Source of the DNA: a bacterium | Lineage (GTDB): Bacteria > Thermosulfidibacterota > Thermosulfidibacteria > Thermosulfidibacterales > B14-G1 | DNA: 36,786 nucleotides | Reading direction: 5' to 3' | Assembly: GCA_027020915.1 (NCBI GenBank) | Contig: JALUVF010000045.1 | Coordinates: forward strand, 16,001-52,786 | Part shown: one piece after another, positions 1-7,020 of the stretch | Numbering within the stretch: the first letter of the stretch is position 1 | Layout of the letters: each line of letters starts with the position of its first letter | The notes under the pieces: model-generated | The model's input: only the letters and a program-made list of their open reading frames with translations | Databases searched by the model: none | Told to the model about the DNA's origin: nothing | Translations under genes and position numbers: made by a program

Positions 1-1377
1 CATCTTCTATACGAATATTGGTGCTATCTTTCCATCATCCGCCTCATAGCTGATTTGCTTGGCAAACGAATTCCTGTTGAACGATTGGTTGCTGTAGAAC
101 GCGATGGCCTAAGGATACGCTTAAAACATGGCTATCAATCAATCGTGTCCTTCGAGAATGACGATTCTCGTAGAATCGAGGTTACGTACAATCCTACCTT
201 TTCAAAGGAAAGTTCCCTCCTTCCTCAAAGACCCGATATAGTTTTGACCTTCCATCATCCAGACTGGCCACCAATGAGATTGATTTTGGATGCTAAATAT
301 CGAATAAACCTTTCTGAAGACTACATTAATCAGTTTGGTTCACCAGGGCCACCCCCTGACGCGATTAACGTGCTGCACCGCTATCGGGATGCAATTTTGG
401 AAGAGTCGAACTCGGAAGGGCCCCGATCAGAACGAGTAAAAAGGAGCGTGATAGAAGGAACCGCGTTGTTTCCATATGTAGATAAACTAGACAATTTCAA
501 AAGCAGCCGACTCTGGCTTTCTTTGGAACGCTTGGGCATAGGAGCGCTTCCGTTTCTTCCAAGTGAAACTCGTTATGTAGAAGAATGGCTTATGAAAGCA
601 CTTAAGCGTGGAGGTTGGTCAACAGCCGAACGAGCAATCCCTCATATTGCCCACGAACAATTACGCTCCTGGAGAGAGGCTGCAAAAGAAATTGTGCTGG
701 TAGCGGTTCTTAGAGGAAGCAATCCTAAAGAACACCTTGACTGGATATGTTCCAAAAAACGTTATTACACACCTCTTACCCAAACTCAACGCCGCCAGTT
801 TGCAGCCCGTTGGATCGCAATATATTCCCCTTCATCACTGCGAAACGGAATAGGAGCAGTTACCCATGTAGCAGCTGTGGAGAAAATAGAAGTTCTAAAG
901 CGGCAAGACATCCCCACCCCCTGGGACTCAAGGCAAAATGCTGAGGAGTTACAGGTGATCTATCATCTTGATAAAATCACTCACCTTGAAAAAGTAATTG
1001 AAAACAGGGGGCACAACGGGCGAGGCATGCGATTCTCTCAAAACAGGTGGACTTCCCGATTAGGTCTGGAAAGAGCAAAAGAACTTCGTGAGCTATTCAT
1101 GGAAACAAAACCTGAATGGAGGCTATACGAAGAACTCAAAGCAGCCAATGTAAAGTTCAATATTAAGCCAGGGAGACCCACCTTAAGAAGCGATGATGAT
1201 CTTTCTGGCCGCTGTTGGTTTGTTATAGAGGACTTACTCATACAATACAGGGGCAGCGCGGGTTTCATGATAAGGCACAAACCGTTTTCCGATGAGTATG
1301 TGCCAACAGTGTCTGCAGTTCTTGAAAAAATTGGACAAATGCAGGGTCGATCTAATGAAGTGGCCCTGGTTATTTGA
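1..1377 (+). CDS. DUF2357 / PD-(D/E)XK nuclease, 5' end missing
   Basis: Partial gene: frame 1 is open from the first base of the window, so the TTG at 55 is probably not the true start. The upstream residues read as LYEYWCYL, like the region just before the nuclease domain in DUF2357 proteins. The core has RPDIVLTF followed by LDAKYR (about 286-303), the D...D-x-K pattern of PD-(D/E)XK nucleases, then HRYRDAI. Such proteins often act as McrC-like nucleases beside an McrB-like AAA+ ATPase; here the partner would lie left of the window. About 240 residues follow the nuclease core and I do not recognise them; some stretches faintly resemble a PUA/EVE-like fold. The stop is at 1377. Base composition is clearly more AT-rich than the housekeeping genes, consistent with transfer. 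Role inferred: restriction or defence effector. Confidence 0.75.
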   Translation, partial: HLLYEYWCYLSIIRLIADLLGKRIPVERLVAVERDGLRIRLKHGYQSIVSFENDDSRRIEVTYNPTFSKESSLLPQRPDIVLTFHHPDWPPMRLILDAKYRINLSEDYINQFGSPGPPPDAINVLHRYRDAILEESNSEGPRSERVKRSVIEGTALFPYVDKLDNFKSSRLWLSLERLGIGALPFLPSETRYVEEWLMKALKRGGWSTAERAIPHIAHEQLRSWREAAKEIVLVAVLRGSNPKEHLDWICSKKRYYTPLTQTQRRQFAARWIAIYSPSSLRNGIGAVTHVAAVEKIEVLKRQDIPTPWDSRQNAEELQVIYHLDKITHLEKVIENRGHNGRGMRFSQNRWTSRLGLERAKELRELFMETKPEWRLYEELKAANVKFNIKPGRPTLRSDDDLSGRCWFVIEDLLIQYRGSAGFMIRHKPFSDEYVPTVSAVLEKIGQMQGRSNEVALVI

Positions 1378-1441
1378 ACCAATTTGGGGGTAAGTTAAGC
1401 TTCCCAGCTCTAGGGTTTTTGTCAATGCCCTTCTTACTCCA

Positions 1442-1536
1442 TCAGACCGCATAGGACAAACCCTCCCGTCCCTCTCTGTATACTTCATCCGGGGTCCTGT
1501 GGCCCAAAGCCTGGTGCAGCCTATCATTGAAATTGG
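1442..1536 (-). pseudogene. IS3-family transposase, C-terminal relic
   Basis: The minus strand encodes a stretch reading NDRLHQALGHRTPDEVYRE and then a stop. This is the typical C-terminal end of IS3-family OrfB (DDE) transposases. The open frame continues toward 1639, but those residues do not look like transposase, so only about 30 residues remain. No terminal inverted repeats or OrfA were seen. It marks an old insertion between the nuclease gene and the XRE gene. The relic itself cannot be active. Confidence 0.7.
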
Positions 1537-1653
1537 TTGTAGCAAGGAAGCTTACCACATGGTCCGATTTTCTGGAGGCAGTTTCATGATTTACACCAGC
1601 TTGCTCAAACCACCTCCTATGTTGACATATTTCTCGCATTTAGCCGGTATTAA

Positions 1654-1682
1654 TTGACAATTTGTCAACAACACCTTACATT
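1654..1682 (+). promoter_or_regulatory. Promoter with palindromic operator for the XRE-PIN pair
   Basis: TTGACA at 1654-1659 is followed after exactly 17 bases by TACATT at 1677-1682, a good sigma-70 match. The -35 box is one arm of an inverted repeat, TTGACA-ATT-TGTCAA (1654-1668). A second short palindrome containing TTGACA lies at 1618-1629. A repressor bound here would block polymerase, so autoregulation by the XRE protein starting at 1712 is likely. This is inferred from position and symmetry. Confidence 0.65.
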
Positions 1683-1711
1683 TAAAACCAAAGATACCAA
1701 GGGGAGGCGCC

Positions 1712-2800
1712 ATGGCTGAGGTGGGAACAAGAATAAGAAAATTGAGGGAGATGGCGGGCAAAACCCAGGAGAAAGTCGCCAAGGCCCTTGGGGTGAGCAA
1801 ATCAGCAATTTCCAAATGGGAAAAAGGGGAGCGCACCCCTTCTTTAATGATGTTGGAACGGATTAGTGATCTTTTCCAGATCAGCTTGGATACCCTCCTT
1901 AGTCCTAGAGAGCCCGAGATTGCTTTCAGGGGGGGGAAATCGGAGGACAGGACCAGGATCCAGGATGTTCTGACCTTCTGGTTGGATCGGGTGGTCGATA
2001 TTCTGGGAGTCGTGGAAAACTCGGAAGTTTTGTCTGCTTTGTGGGATAGAAACCTCTTGCCCAGCTACTCTCTTGAAGCCTTCTCTGATCAGCAGCGTGT
2101 GGAAATTATAGAGGGTGAAGCCGAGCAGATGAGACTCAAAATAGGTAAGGCTCTGAATGATGAAATAGGGAGCTTCTCAAAGGTTATTGAGAAGGAAGGC
2201 AACCTTTTCGTTTTTAGACTTCCGCTGCCAAGGGGAGTGAGTGGCGTCTCTGCCCGTTACAGGGAAGTTAGCCTTATTCTTGTGTCTTCTCTTGAACCTA
2301 GGGTGAGGCAGAAGTTCACCCTTTGCCACGAAGTAGCTCATCTGCTTTTCCACATTCCAAGCCAGGGAGGCGCCTTCATCTCTTTTACCCCTGAGGGGAA
2401 AAGAAAGCCCAGGGAAGAAAAAGAAGCAGATGTCTTCGCAGGCAGGTTACTGATACCCAGGGATTCGCTGAAAATTTTGAAAAGGCAAAAGCCGCCAATG
2501 GTTTTGAGATTTGTAGAGGTATTAGAGGTGCTGACTTCAGTGTCCCGTGCAGCGTACCTTTACAGAGCTTTTGAAGAAGGTTTCATTTCTGGAAAAACCT
2601 ATGGCTGGTGTAAAAAGCAGCTCCCCCACCTTGAGCCTGGAATGGGCGAAACTGTGCTATCGCCGAAGTTCGAGCTAATGGTTCTGAAGGCCCTGGCTGT
2701 CCAAGATATTTCCTTGAAAGAAGCATCCGTATTACTGGACCGGGATTACGTGTCCGTAAATCGCATGATGGAGGAAGTAGTTGGAAAGGTCGCTGCCTGA
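1712..2800 (+). CDS. XRE HTH regulator with ImmA/IrrE metallopeptidase domain
   Basis: This is a 362-residue two-domain protein. Residues about 5-60 form an XRE helix-turn-helix (GTRIRKLREMAGKTQEKVA, then SKSAISKWEKGERTPS). Residues about 195-250 carry the ImmA/IrrE (Peptidase_M78, COG2856) zinc motif HEVAH with a downstream KEADVFAGRLLIP containing the third ligand. Family members bind DNA and are either cleaved or cleave a partner to relieve repression. The ATG at 1712 follows an AAGGGGAGG ribosome site. The next gene starts inside the last 20 bases of this one, so the pair is translationally coupled, as in toxin-antitoxin or regulator-effector modules. Likely the antitoxin or repressor of the pair, acting on the palindrome at 1654-1668. 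Confidence 0.85.
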   Translation: MAEVGTRIRKLREMAGKTQEKVAKALGVSKSAISKWEKGERTPSLMMLERISDLFQISLDTLLSPREPEIAFRGGKSEDRTRIQDVLTFWLDRVVDILGVVENSEVLSALWDRNLLPSYSLEAFSDQQRVEIIEGEAEQMRLKIGKALNDEIGSFSKVIEKEGNLFVFRLPLPRGVSGVSARYREVSLILVSSLEPRVRQKFTLCHEVAHLLFHIPSQGGAFISFTPEGKRKPREEKEADVFAGRLLIPRDSLKILKRQKPPMVLRFVEVLEVLTSVSRAAYLYRAFEEGFISGKTYGWCKKQLPHLEPGMGETVLSPKFELMVLKALAVQDISLKEASVLLDRDYVSVNRMMEEVVGKVAA

Positions 2801-3272
2801 TGAAGTCGTTCTACTCGATGCCGGTACCCTCATTACACTGGATTGGAAATATGAATTGTTGGAGCTTTGTCCAAAGGAGCCCAACATTGGAATCCACATT
2901 CCTAAGTTGGTTCTGGCAGAGTATAAGCCTCCCGAGGAAAAGTTAAGTTACCTGGAGGCCTATTCCAGAGTTTATTTGGAGGAGGTTAGAAAAGTAGAAA
3001 ACTACGATGACAGAGTGGTTGAGCTTTTTTATGATGTCTGGTCCAAGATAGGAAAGAGCCCTGAAAGAAGAACTAAAAACAGGGGAGAAGCCTGGGCGGT
3101 AGCTCTGGGGATAAGGCTGCTTGAGTTAAGGCTGTGTTCCAAGGTGGTTTTCATAACTAGTGAAAGACCCTTAAGCCGGGAGAGGTTCATGGAGATTGCG
3201 GAAGAAAAAGGGTGTCATAGAGGTCAGTTCATTGTCGAGAAAATAGAATATTTGTTGATTCTCTTAGGTTAA
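2781..3272 (+). CDS. PIN-like (DUF3368/DUF4411-type) putative toxin nuclease
   Basis: This is a 163-residue protein. The TTG start at 2781 is chosen because GGAGG lies about six bases upstream inside the preceding gene and no other in-frame start precedes the first motif. The order of conserved positions fits a PIN-like nuclease: LLDAGTLITL near the start (first Asp), LVLAEYK (Glu), RGEAWAVALG (Glu), and a strand VVFITSERPL before the last acidic position. PIN domains are Mg2+-dependent RNases and are often VapC-type toxins. Pairing of XRE-COG2856 proteins with PIN-like proteins is a known arrangement. The match is by eye; the last acidic residue is Glu, not the usual Asp, so catalytic competence is unproven. 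Confidence 0.6.
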   Translation: MERSLPDEVVLLDAGTLITLDWKYELLELCPKEPNIGIHIPKLVLAEYKPPEEKLSYLEAYSRVYLEEVRKVENYDDRVVELFYDVWSKIGKSPERRTKNRGEAWAVALGIRLLELRLCSKVVFITSERPLSRERFMEIAEEKGCHRGQFIVEKIEYLLILLG

Positions 3273-3459
3273 TGCATTGTTAGAGAAAGATGGTGTAATG
3301 TCCCGAAAGACTGGACCATGTGGGTTGGCTCTAGACCGAAAGCACATAAAGAAATAGCCTGGCAAATTAGCCTGTTTAAGGAGGAGGGAAGTGAAAAGGT
3401 AACCCCACGCTGGGGAATCTCAAATTGCTTCCAAAGTAGTCTGTAATGAGGGCTTTCCC
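3273..3459. other. Intergenic region, no gene seen
   Basis: No convincing gene lies here on either strand. AGCCTG occurs twice in close succession near 3357 and 3370. A weak hairpin (CCCCA, CGC, TGGGG at 3403-3415) is followed on the minus strand by a short pyrimidine run. It could end minus-strand transcription of the AbiEi remnant, but the five-pair stem makes this uncertain. Confidence 0.4.
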
Positions 3460-4121
3460 CTACACCTGCGCACCAAGCTGCAAAACCTGCTGGGCCAATC
3501 TCCTGACCCTTGGATGGTAATGGGCGGAATAGTCCTTGAGTTTCTCAGGATCAATGCTTTCCAGGTCTATCTCGTCTACCCAGGACCTCAGGAGATACTC
3601 CGAGGGACGGCGGACATGGATCCAGTCCAAAAGAGCCCTTTCGGGTACGGCGATCCTGGCCTTGGCTTCCCCCAGTCTCTCTATTCCAAAGTGCCTGGGA
3701 ATATTGGTGATGGCCGAGTATTCGATGTTGTACTCCACCCTGGCGCCACCGTAGGATTCCATGAAGTGGACCCTTTTTAGCCTCCCCACCCTGGTAACCA
3801 CGGCGGTGCACACCACAGGTCTCTGGAGGATGAGGTCCCAGTAGTGGAGGGCCCACTCCAGGCTCACATAGGCGGCAGGCTTGATGTAGCAGGCCACCTC
3901 TTCCACGGGGGGCCACTGGCCCGTGAATTTGCACTTCAACACGTTGAGGTAAACCCCCTGGCGATTCTGGCGATGAGCCTCTTTCTCAGGGCCCTGTTCA
4001 GTACCTGGGCCGAGTACCTCCCCTTTCTAAGACAGGTGTCCAGATCCCCCTTTCGAAAGAGTGGGGGCAAGAAGGCCAGTAGCTCGTCGATCTTTTGGTT
4101 TTTTGTCTCGGTAACCATCAT
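3460..4121 (-). pseudogene. abiEi: AbiEi-family antitoxin split by a one-base frameshift
   Basis: Two adjacent minus-strand frames make one AbiEi-type antitoxin. The N-terminal part (4121-3936, ATG at 4121) is a winged-helix domain with FRKGDLDT and ARIARG. The C-terminal part (to 3460) contains YIKPAAYVSLEWALHY and VPERALLDWI, typical of AbiEi. The breakpoint is a run of five C at 3954-3958 on the plus strand. Adding one base there joins ARIARG directly to VYLNVLKCKF and gives about 220 residues, a normal family length. The lesion may be a real inactivating mutation, slippage-based phase variation or an assembly error. AbiEi normally represses its own promoter and counteracts the AbiEii nucleotidyltransferase toxin. 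Confidence 0.75.
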
Positions 4122-4152
4122 GGTTTTCGGCCTCTCCCTCTCCTCAGAGCAA

Positions 4153-4500
4153 CTAGGCTAGGGCAGAATTTACGGACCTTAAGATTCTCCCGTAGCCTTC
4201 CCTTCTCAAGGACTCCAGCTCCTGGTGGTCCAGAAACCTCCTGAGGTCCCTATCCAGGAGCTCCATGAGCTGCTTCTCGGAAGGCCAGCCCTCGCCCCCC
4301 ATGATGGGAGACCGTTCCCATGTTGTGACCCCGTAGATCTCCCTGCGAAGGTGGATGTCTTCTTTGGATGGAGAAAGGCCCAGCACATCCCTCAAGAACC
4401 AGATGTCCCAGAAGTCCCTGCCCTTCACATAGGATCTGGCAAGGACAGCCACCACCTTGTGGGCCAGGGTAAGGACCTGAATCAGCTCCCCTTTCTTGTT
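4153..4500 (-). pseudogene. AbiEii-type nucleotidyltransferase toxin, N-terminus missing
   Basis: The open minus-strand frame from 4500 to the stop at 4153 encodes about 115 residues resembling the C-terminal half of AbiEii toxins: HKVVAVLARSYVKGRDFWDIWFLRD, where K...R..KGRDF.D is the family hallmark. The N-terminal nucleotidyltransferase core with its GS...D signature is absent, and an in-frame TAA at 4503-4501 closes the frame upstream. It lies 31 bases upstream of the antitoxin, so the order is toxin then antitoxin, the reverse of the usual AbiE order. It cannot have catalytic activity without the core. The assignment is by motif only. Confidence 0.6.
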
Positions 4501-4519
4501 TTACATGCATCAGCTTCTC

Positions 4520-4563
4520 ATTTTAACTTAACACGCATAATTTATCATTTTTGATAAATTATG
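4520..4563 (-). promoter_or_regulatory. Promoter and 12-bp perfect inverted repeat upstream of the abiE remnant
   Basis: A perfect inverted repeat lies at 4536-4563: arms of 12 bases (CATAATTTATCA and its complement) around a TTTT loop. On the minus strand an ATGATA -35 hexamer (4548-4543) within it is separated by 17 bases from a TAAAAT -10 hexamer (4525-4520). AbiEi proteins are known to bind inverted repeats in their own promoters, so this is a likely relict operator. The broken toxin starts just downstream. Confidence 0.5.
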
Positions 4564-4863
4564 TGACTCCATTTAGTTAGAAAGCTGGATCAGGAGCTCT
4601 TAGAAAAGAAGGGGCAGGAATTAATAAGCGGGGCTCTTCCAGTCCATGATCTGGAGGTGATGAGACACATAAAATGACTTCAAATTTGACTCTCATCCAG
4701 GAGAAAACAGATCCTCTCGTCCTTCTTCTTGGGATAGAGTTAGTAGTAGGCCTGAACCAGCCGATCCATGTCCAGAAGCTCCACGGGAAACAATGGAAGC
4801 CTTATTCCCGGCGATGCTCCGGGATGGCTGCCCTCACAAGGGGGCGTCTTTCATCCAGTCCCC
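4564..4863 (-). pseudogene. Decayed stretch with relic of a DUF4143-type AAA+ ATPase
   Basis: No intact gene. On the minus strand, about 4790-4685, one frame reads MDRLVQAYY, a stop, then LYPKKKDERICFLLDESQ. This matches the pattern of the Walker B region of the ATPase family fused to DUF4143, usually reading like YY-LFPEKKDE-VYFFLDEIQ. An in-frame stop and a following TGA show it is dead. About 35 residues are recognisable. The rest of the stretch up to the typA stop shows only a short CCCGG/CCGGG hairpin (4807-4823). Confidence 0.45.
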
Positions 4864-6693
4864 TCAGCCTGCCTTGAGGAAGGAGCTGGCGTGGTGCCTG
4901 CGGGCCTGGGTTGAGAGGACGGTTTTCCTCAGGCGGATGCTGGAAGGGGTTATCTCCACCATCTCGTCCTCCTTGATGAAGGTGATGGCCCTTTCAATGG
5001 TCATGGGCCTCACGGGCCGCAAGACCACGTTGTCGTCCTTGCCGGCGGCCCTCATGTTGGAGAGCCTCTTCTCCTTGCAGGGGTTGACGTCTATGTCCCT
5101 GTCCCTGTTGTGCTCGCCAATGACCATCCCCTGGTAGACAGGGGTGCCGGGCTCGATGAAGAGCTCCCCCCGGGCCTCGAGATGGAAGAGGGCATAGGCC
5201 ACGGCCACCCCTTCCCTGTCACAAACAATGGACCCCGAGAACCGGGTGGGTATCTCCCCCCTGTGCTCCTGGTAACCGTGGAGGTAGGAACTCATGATGC
5301 CTGTGCCCTTGGTGTCGGTGAGGAACTGGTTCCGGTAGCCGATAAGGGAACGGGAGGGCACCAGGAACTCCAGCCTCACCCGACCGGAATCCCTCTGCTG
5401 GAAGTTGATCATCTGCCCCTTCCTCTGGGAAAGCCCCTCGGTGACCACCCCGGCGAACCCCTGGTCGCAGTCGATCAGGAGATGCTCTATGGGCTCCAGG
5501 AGCCTGCCCCCCTCCTCTTTCAGGATCACCCGGGGGCGTCCCACGCAGAACTCGTACCCCTCCCGGCGCATGCTCTCGATGAGGACCGCCATCTGGAGCT
5601 CGCCCCTGCCCTTCACAATGAAGCCCTCCCCCTGGGAAGCCTCCTCCACCCGTATGGAGACGTTCTTGAGAGACTCCTTGAAGAGCCTCTCCCCCAGCTT
5701 GCTGGACTGGACGAACCTTCCTTCCCTGCCGGCAAAGGGGCCCGTGTTCACCGTGAAGAGCATGGAAACGGTGGGCTCCTCCACCTCGATGCGAGGCAGG
5801 GCCCGGGTAGAGTCCCGGGAGGCGATGGTGTCTCCGATGCACACCTCCTCTATGCCCGCCAGGACCACGATGTCTCCCGCCACCACCTCTTCCACCTCCC
5901 TGAAACGGGGACCGTGGTACACCTGGAAACTGGTGACCCTGAGGGGAATCCTTGCGCCCTCTCGGTCTATGCAGACAAGGAGATCATTGATGTGGGCCCG
6001 GCCCTGGAAGACCTTCCCCACGGCCAGTCGATTGAGATAATCGGAGTAGTCCAGATCCGAGACCAGCATCTGGAAAGGGGCCTCGCCATCACCCCGGGGG
6101 GCAGGAATGGAATCCACCACGGCGTCCAGGACCGGGGTCAGATCCTGCCAGTCCTCCTCCAGGGCGCCCTTGGCCACCCCTTTCCGGCCTATGGTGTAGA
6201 AGACGGGAAAGTCTATCTGCTCGTCGGTAGCATCCAGATCTATGAAGAGATCGTAGATCTCCTCCAGCACCTCCCGGGGTCTGGCGTCCTTCCTGTCCAC
6301 CTTGTTGATGAGGACCATGAGCTTCAGGTTCCGCTCCAGGGCCTTCCTGAGGACGAATCGGGTCTGGGGCAGGGGGCCCTCGGCGGCATCCACCAGAAGG
6401 AGGGCTCCATCCACCATGGAGAGGGCACGTTCCACCTCTCCTCCAAAGTCGGCATGGCCCGGGGTGTCCACGATGTTGATCTTCACCCCCTTCCAGTGCA
6501 CGGAGCAGTTCTTGGCGGCGATGGTGATCCCCCTCTCCCGCTCCAGGTCCATGGAGTCCATGACCCGCTCTTCCACATCCTTGCCTTCCCTGAAGACCCC
6601 GCTCTGCCTGAACATGGCGTCCACCAGGGTGGTCTTGCCATGATCCACATGGGCGATGATGGCTATGTTTCTCACTGCCTCGTTCCTTCTCAA
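4864..6693 (-). CDS. typA: Ribosome-binding translational GTPase BipA/TypA
   Basis: A full-length (609 residue) TypA. G1 is AHVDHGKTTL near residue 14, G3 is DTPGHADFGGEVER, G4 is NKVD near residue 130, followed by elongation-factor domains II, III and V and the TypA-specific C-terminal domain. TypA acts on the 70S ribosome and 50S assembly, especially under cold or stress. The TTG at 6693 is preceded by GGGAGG; a GTG at 6675, directly before RNIAIIAHVDHGK, is a possible alternative. It stands alone on the minus strand after a relic of a mercuric reductase gene. Nothing suggests it is defective. Confidence 0.97.
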   Translation of the reverse strand: MRRNEAVRNIAIIAHVDHGKTTLVDAMFRQSGVFREGKDVEERVMDSMDLERERGITIAAKNCSVHWKGVKINIVDTPGHADFGGEVERALSMVDGALLLVDAAEGPLPQTRFVLRKALERNLKLMVLINKVDRKDARPREVLEEIYDLFIDLDATDEQIDFPVFYTIGRKGVAKGALEEDWQDLTPVLDAVVDSIPAPRGDGEAPFQMLVSDLDYSDYLNRLAVGKVFQGRAHINDLLVCIDREGARIPLRVTSFQVYHGPRFREVEEVVAGDIVVLAGIEEVCIGDTIASRDSTRALPRIEVEEPTVSMLFTVNTGPFAGREGRFVQSSKLGERLFKESLKNVSIRVEEASQGEGFIVKGRGELQMAVLIESMRREGYEFCVGRPRVILKEEGGRLLEPIEHLLIDCDQGFAGVVTEGLSQRKGQMINFQQRDSGRVRLEFLVPSRSLIGYRNQFLTDTKGTGIMSSYLHGYQEHRGEIPTRFSGSIVCDREGVAVAYALFHLEARGELFIEPGTPVYQGMVIGEHNRDRDIDVNPCKEKRLSNMRAAGKDDNVVLRPVRPMTIERAITFIKEDEMVEITPSSIRLRKTVLSTQARRHHASSFLKAG

Positions 6694-6844
6694 AGCGGTG
6701 AACCTCCCAATTGATTAGGGGGCCAGGCATTCCTCCCCTGCCCCTCCCGTTTCCCGGGGGGGCAGCCGCATCTATCACAATAGGCCGGGGAGAACAATAG
6801 AGGAGCTGTCCCGGGAGTTCCCGGCTACCCGAGCGTCCCTCCCC

Positions 6845-7020
6845 TCAACCGGAGCAGCACGACAGCCTTTCCACGTCTTTGGAGAAAGCCTGGGCACATA
6901 GCTTAACGCCCTCGGCCTGGGTCAGATAGGGGTGAAACATGGCGGCCAGCTCCGAGACACCTATCCCGTGGCCAATGGCCAATACCGCCTCTATGACCTG
7001 CTCCCCACCCTCCGGGGCGG
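6845..7020 (-). pseudogene. C-terminal relic of mercuric reductase (MerA)
   Basis: The minus-strand frame from 7018 to a TGA at 6847-6845 encodes APEGGEQVIEAVLAIG, then FHPYLTQAEGVKLCAQAF, SKDVERLSCCSG and a stop. This is the dimerisation-domain end of MerA-type flavoprotein disulfide reductases, including the terminal Cys-Cys pair that binds Hg(II). About 57 residues remain of the usual 460 or more. Homology begins exactly where the APC permease gene ends, so a deletion probably fused the two. There is no start codon or ribosome site, so it is presumably not expressed alone. Confidence 0.85.

Noticed and set aside
4531-4570. Resemblance to a dif/XerCD site
   Set aside because: CGCATAA and TTATGT flanks match, but the central spacer is about 18 bases instead of about 6, and the symmetry fits a regulator site better.
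5110-6714. A 534-codon plus-strand ORF opposite typA
   Set aside because: Antisense readout of typA without any recognisable domain.
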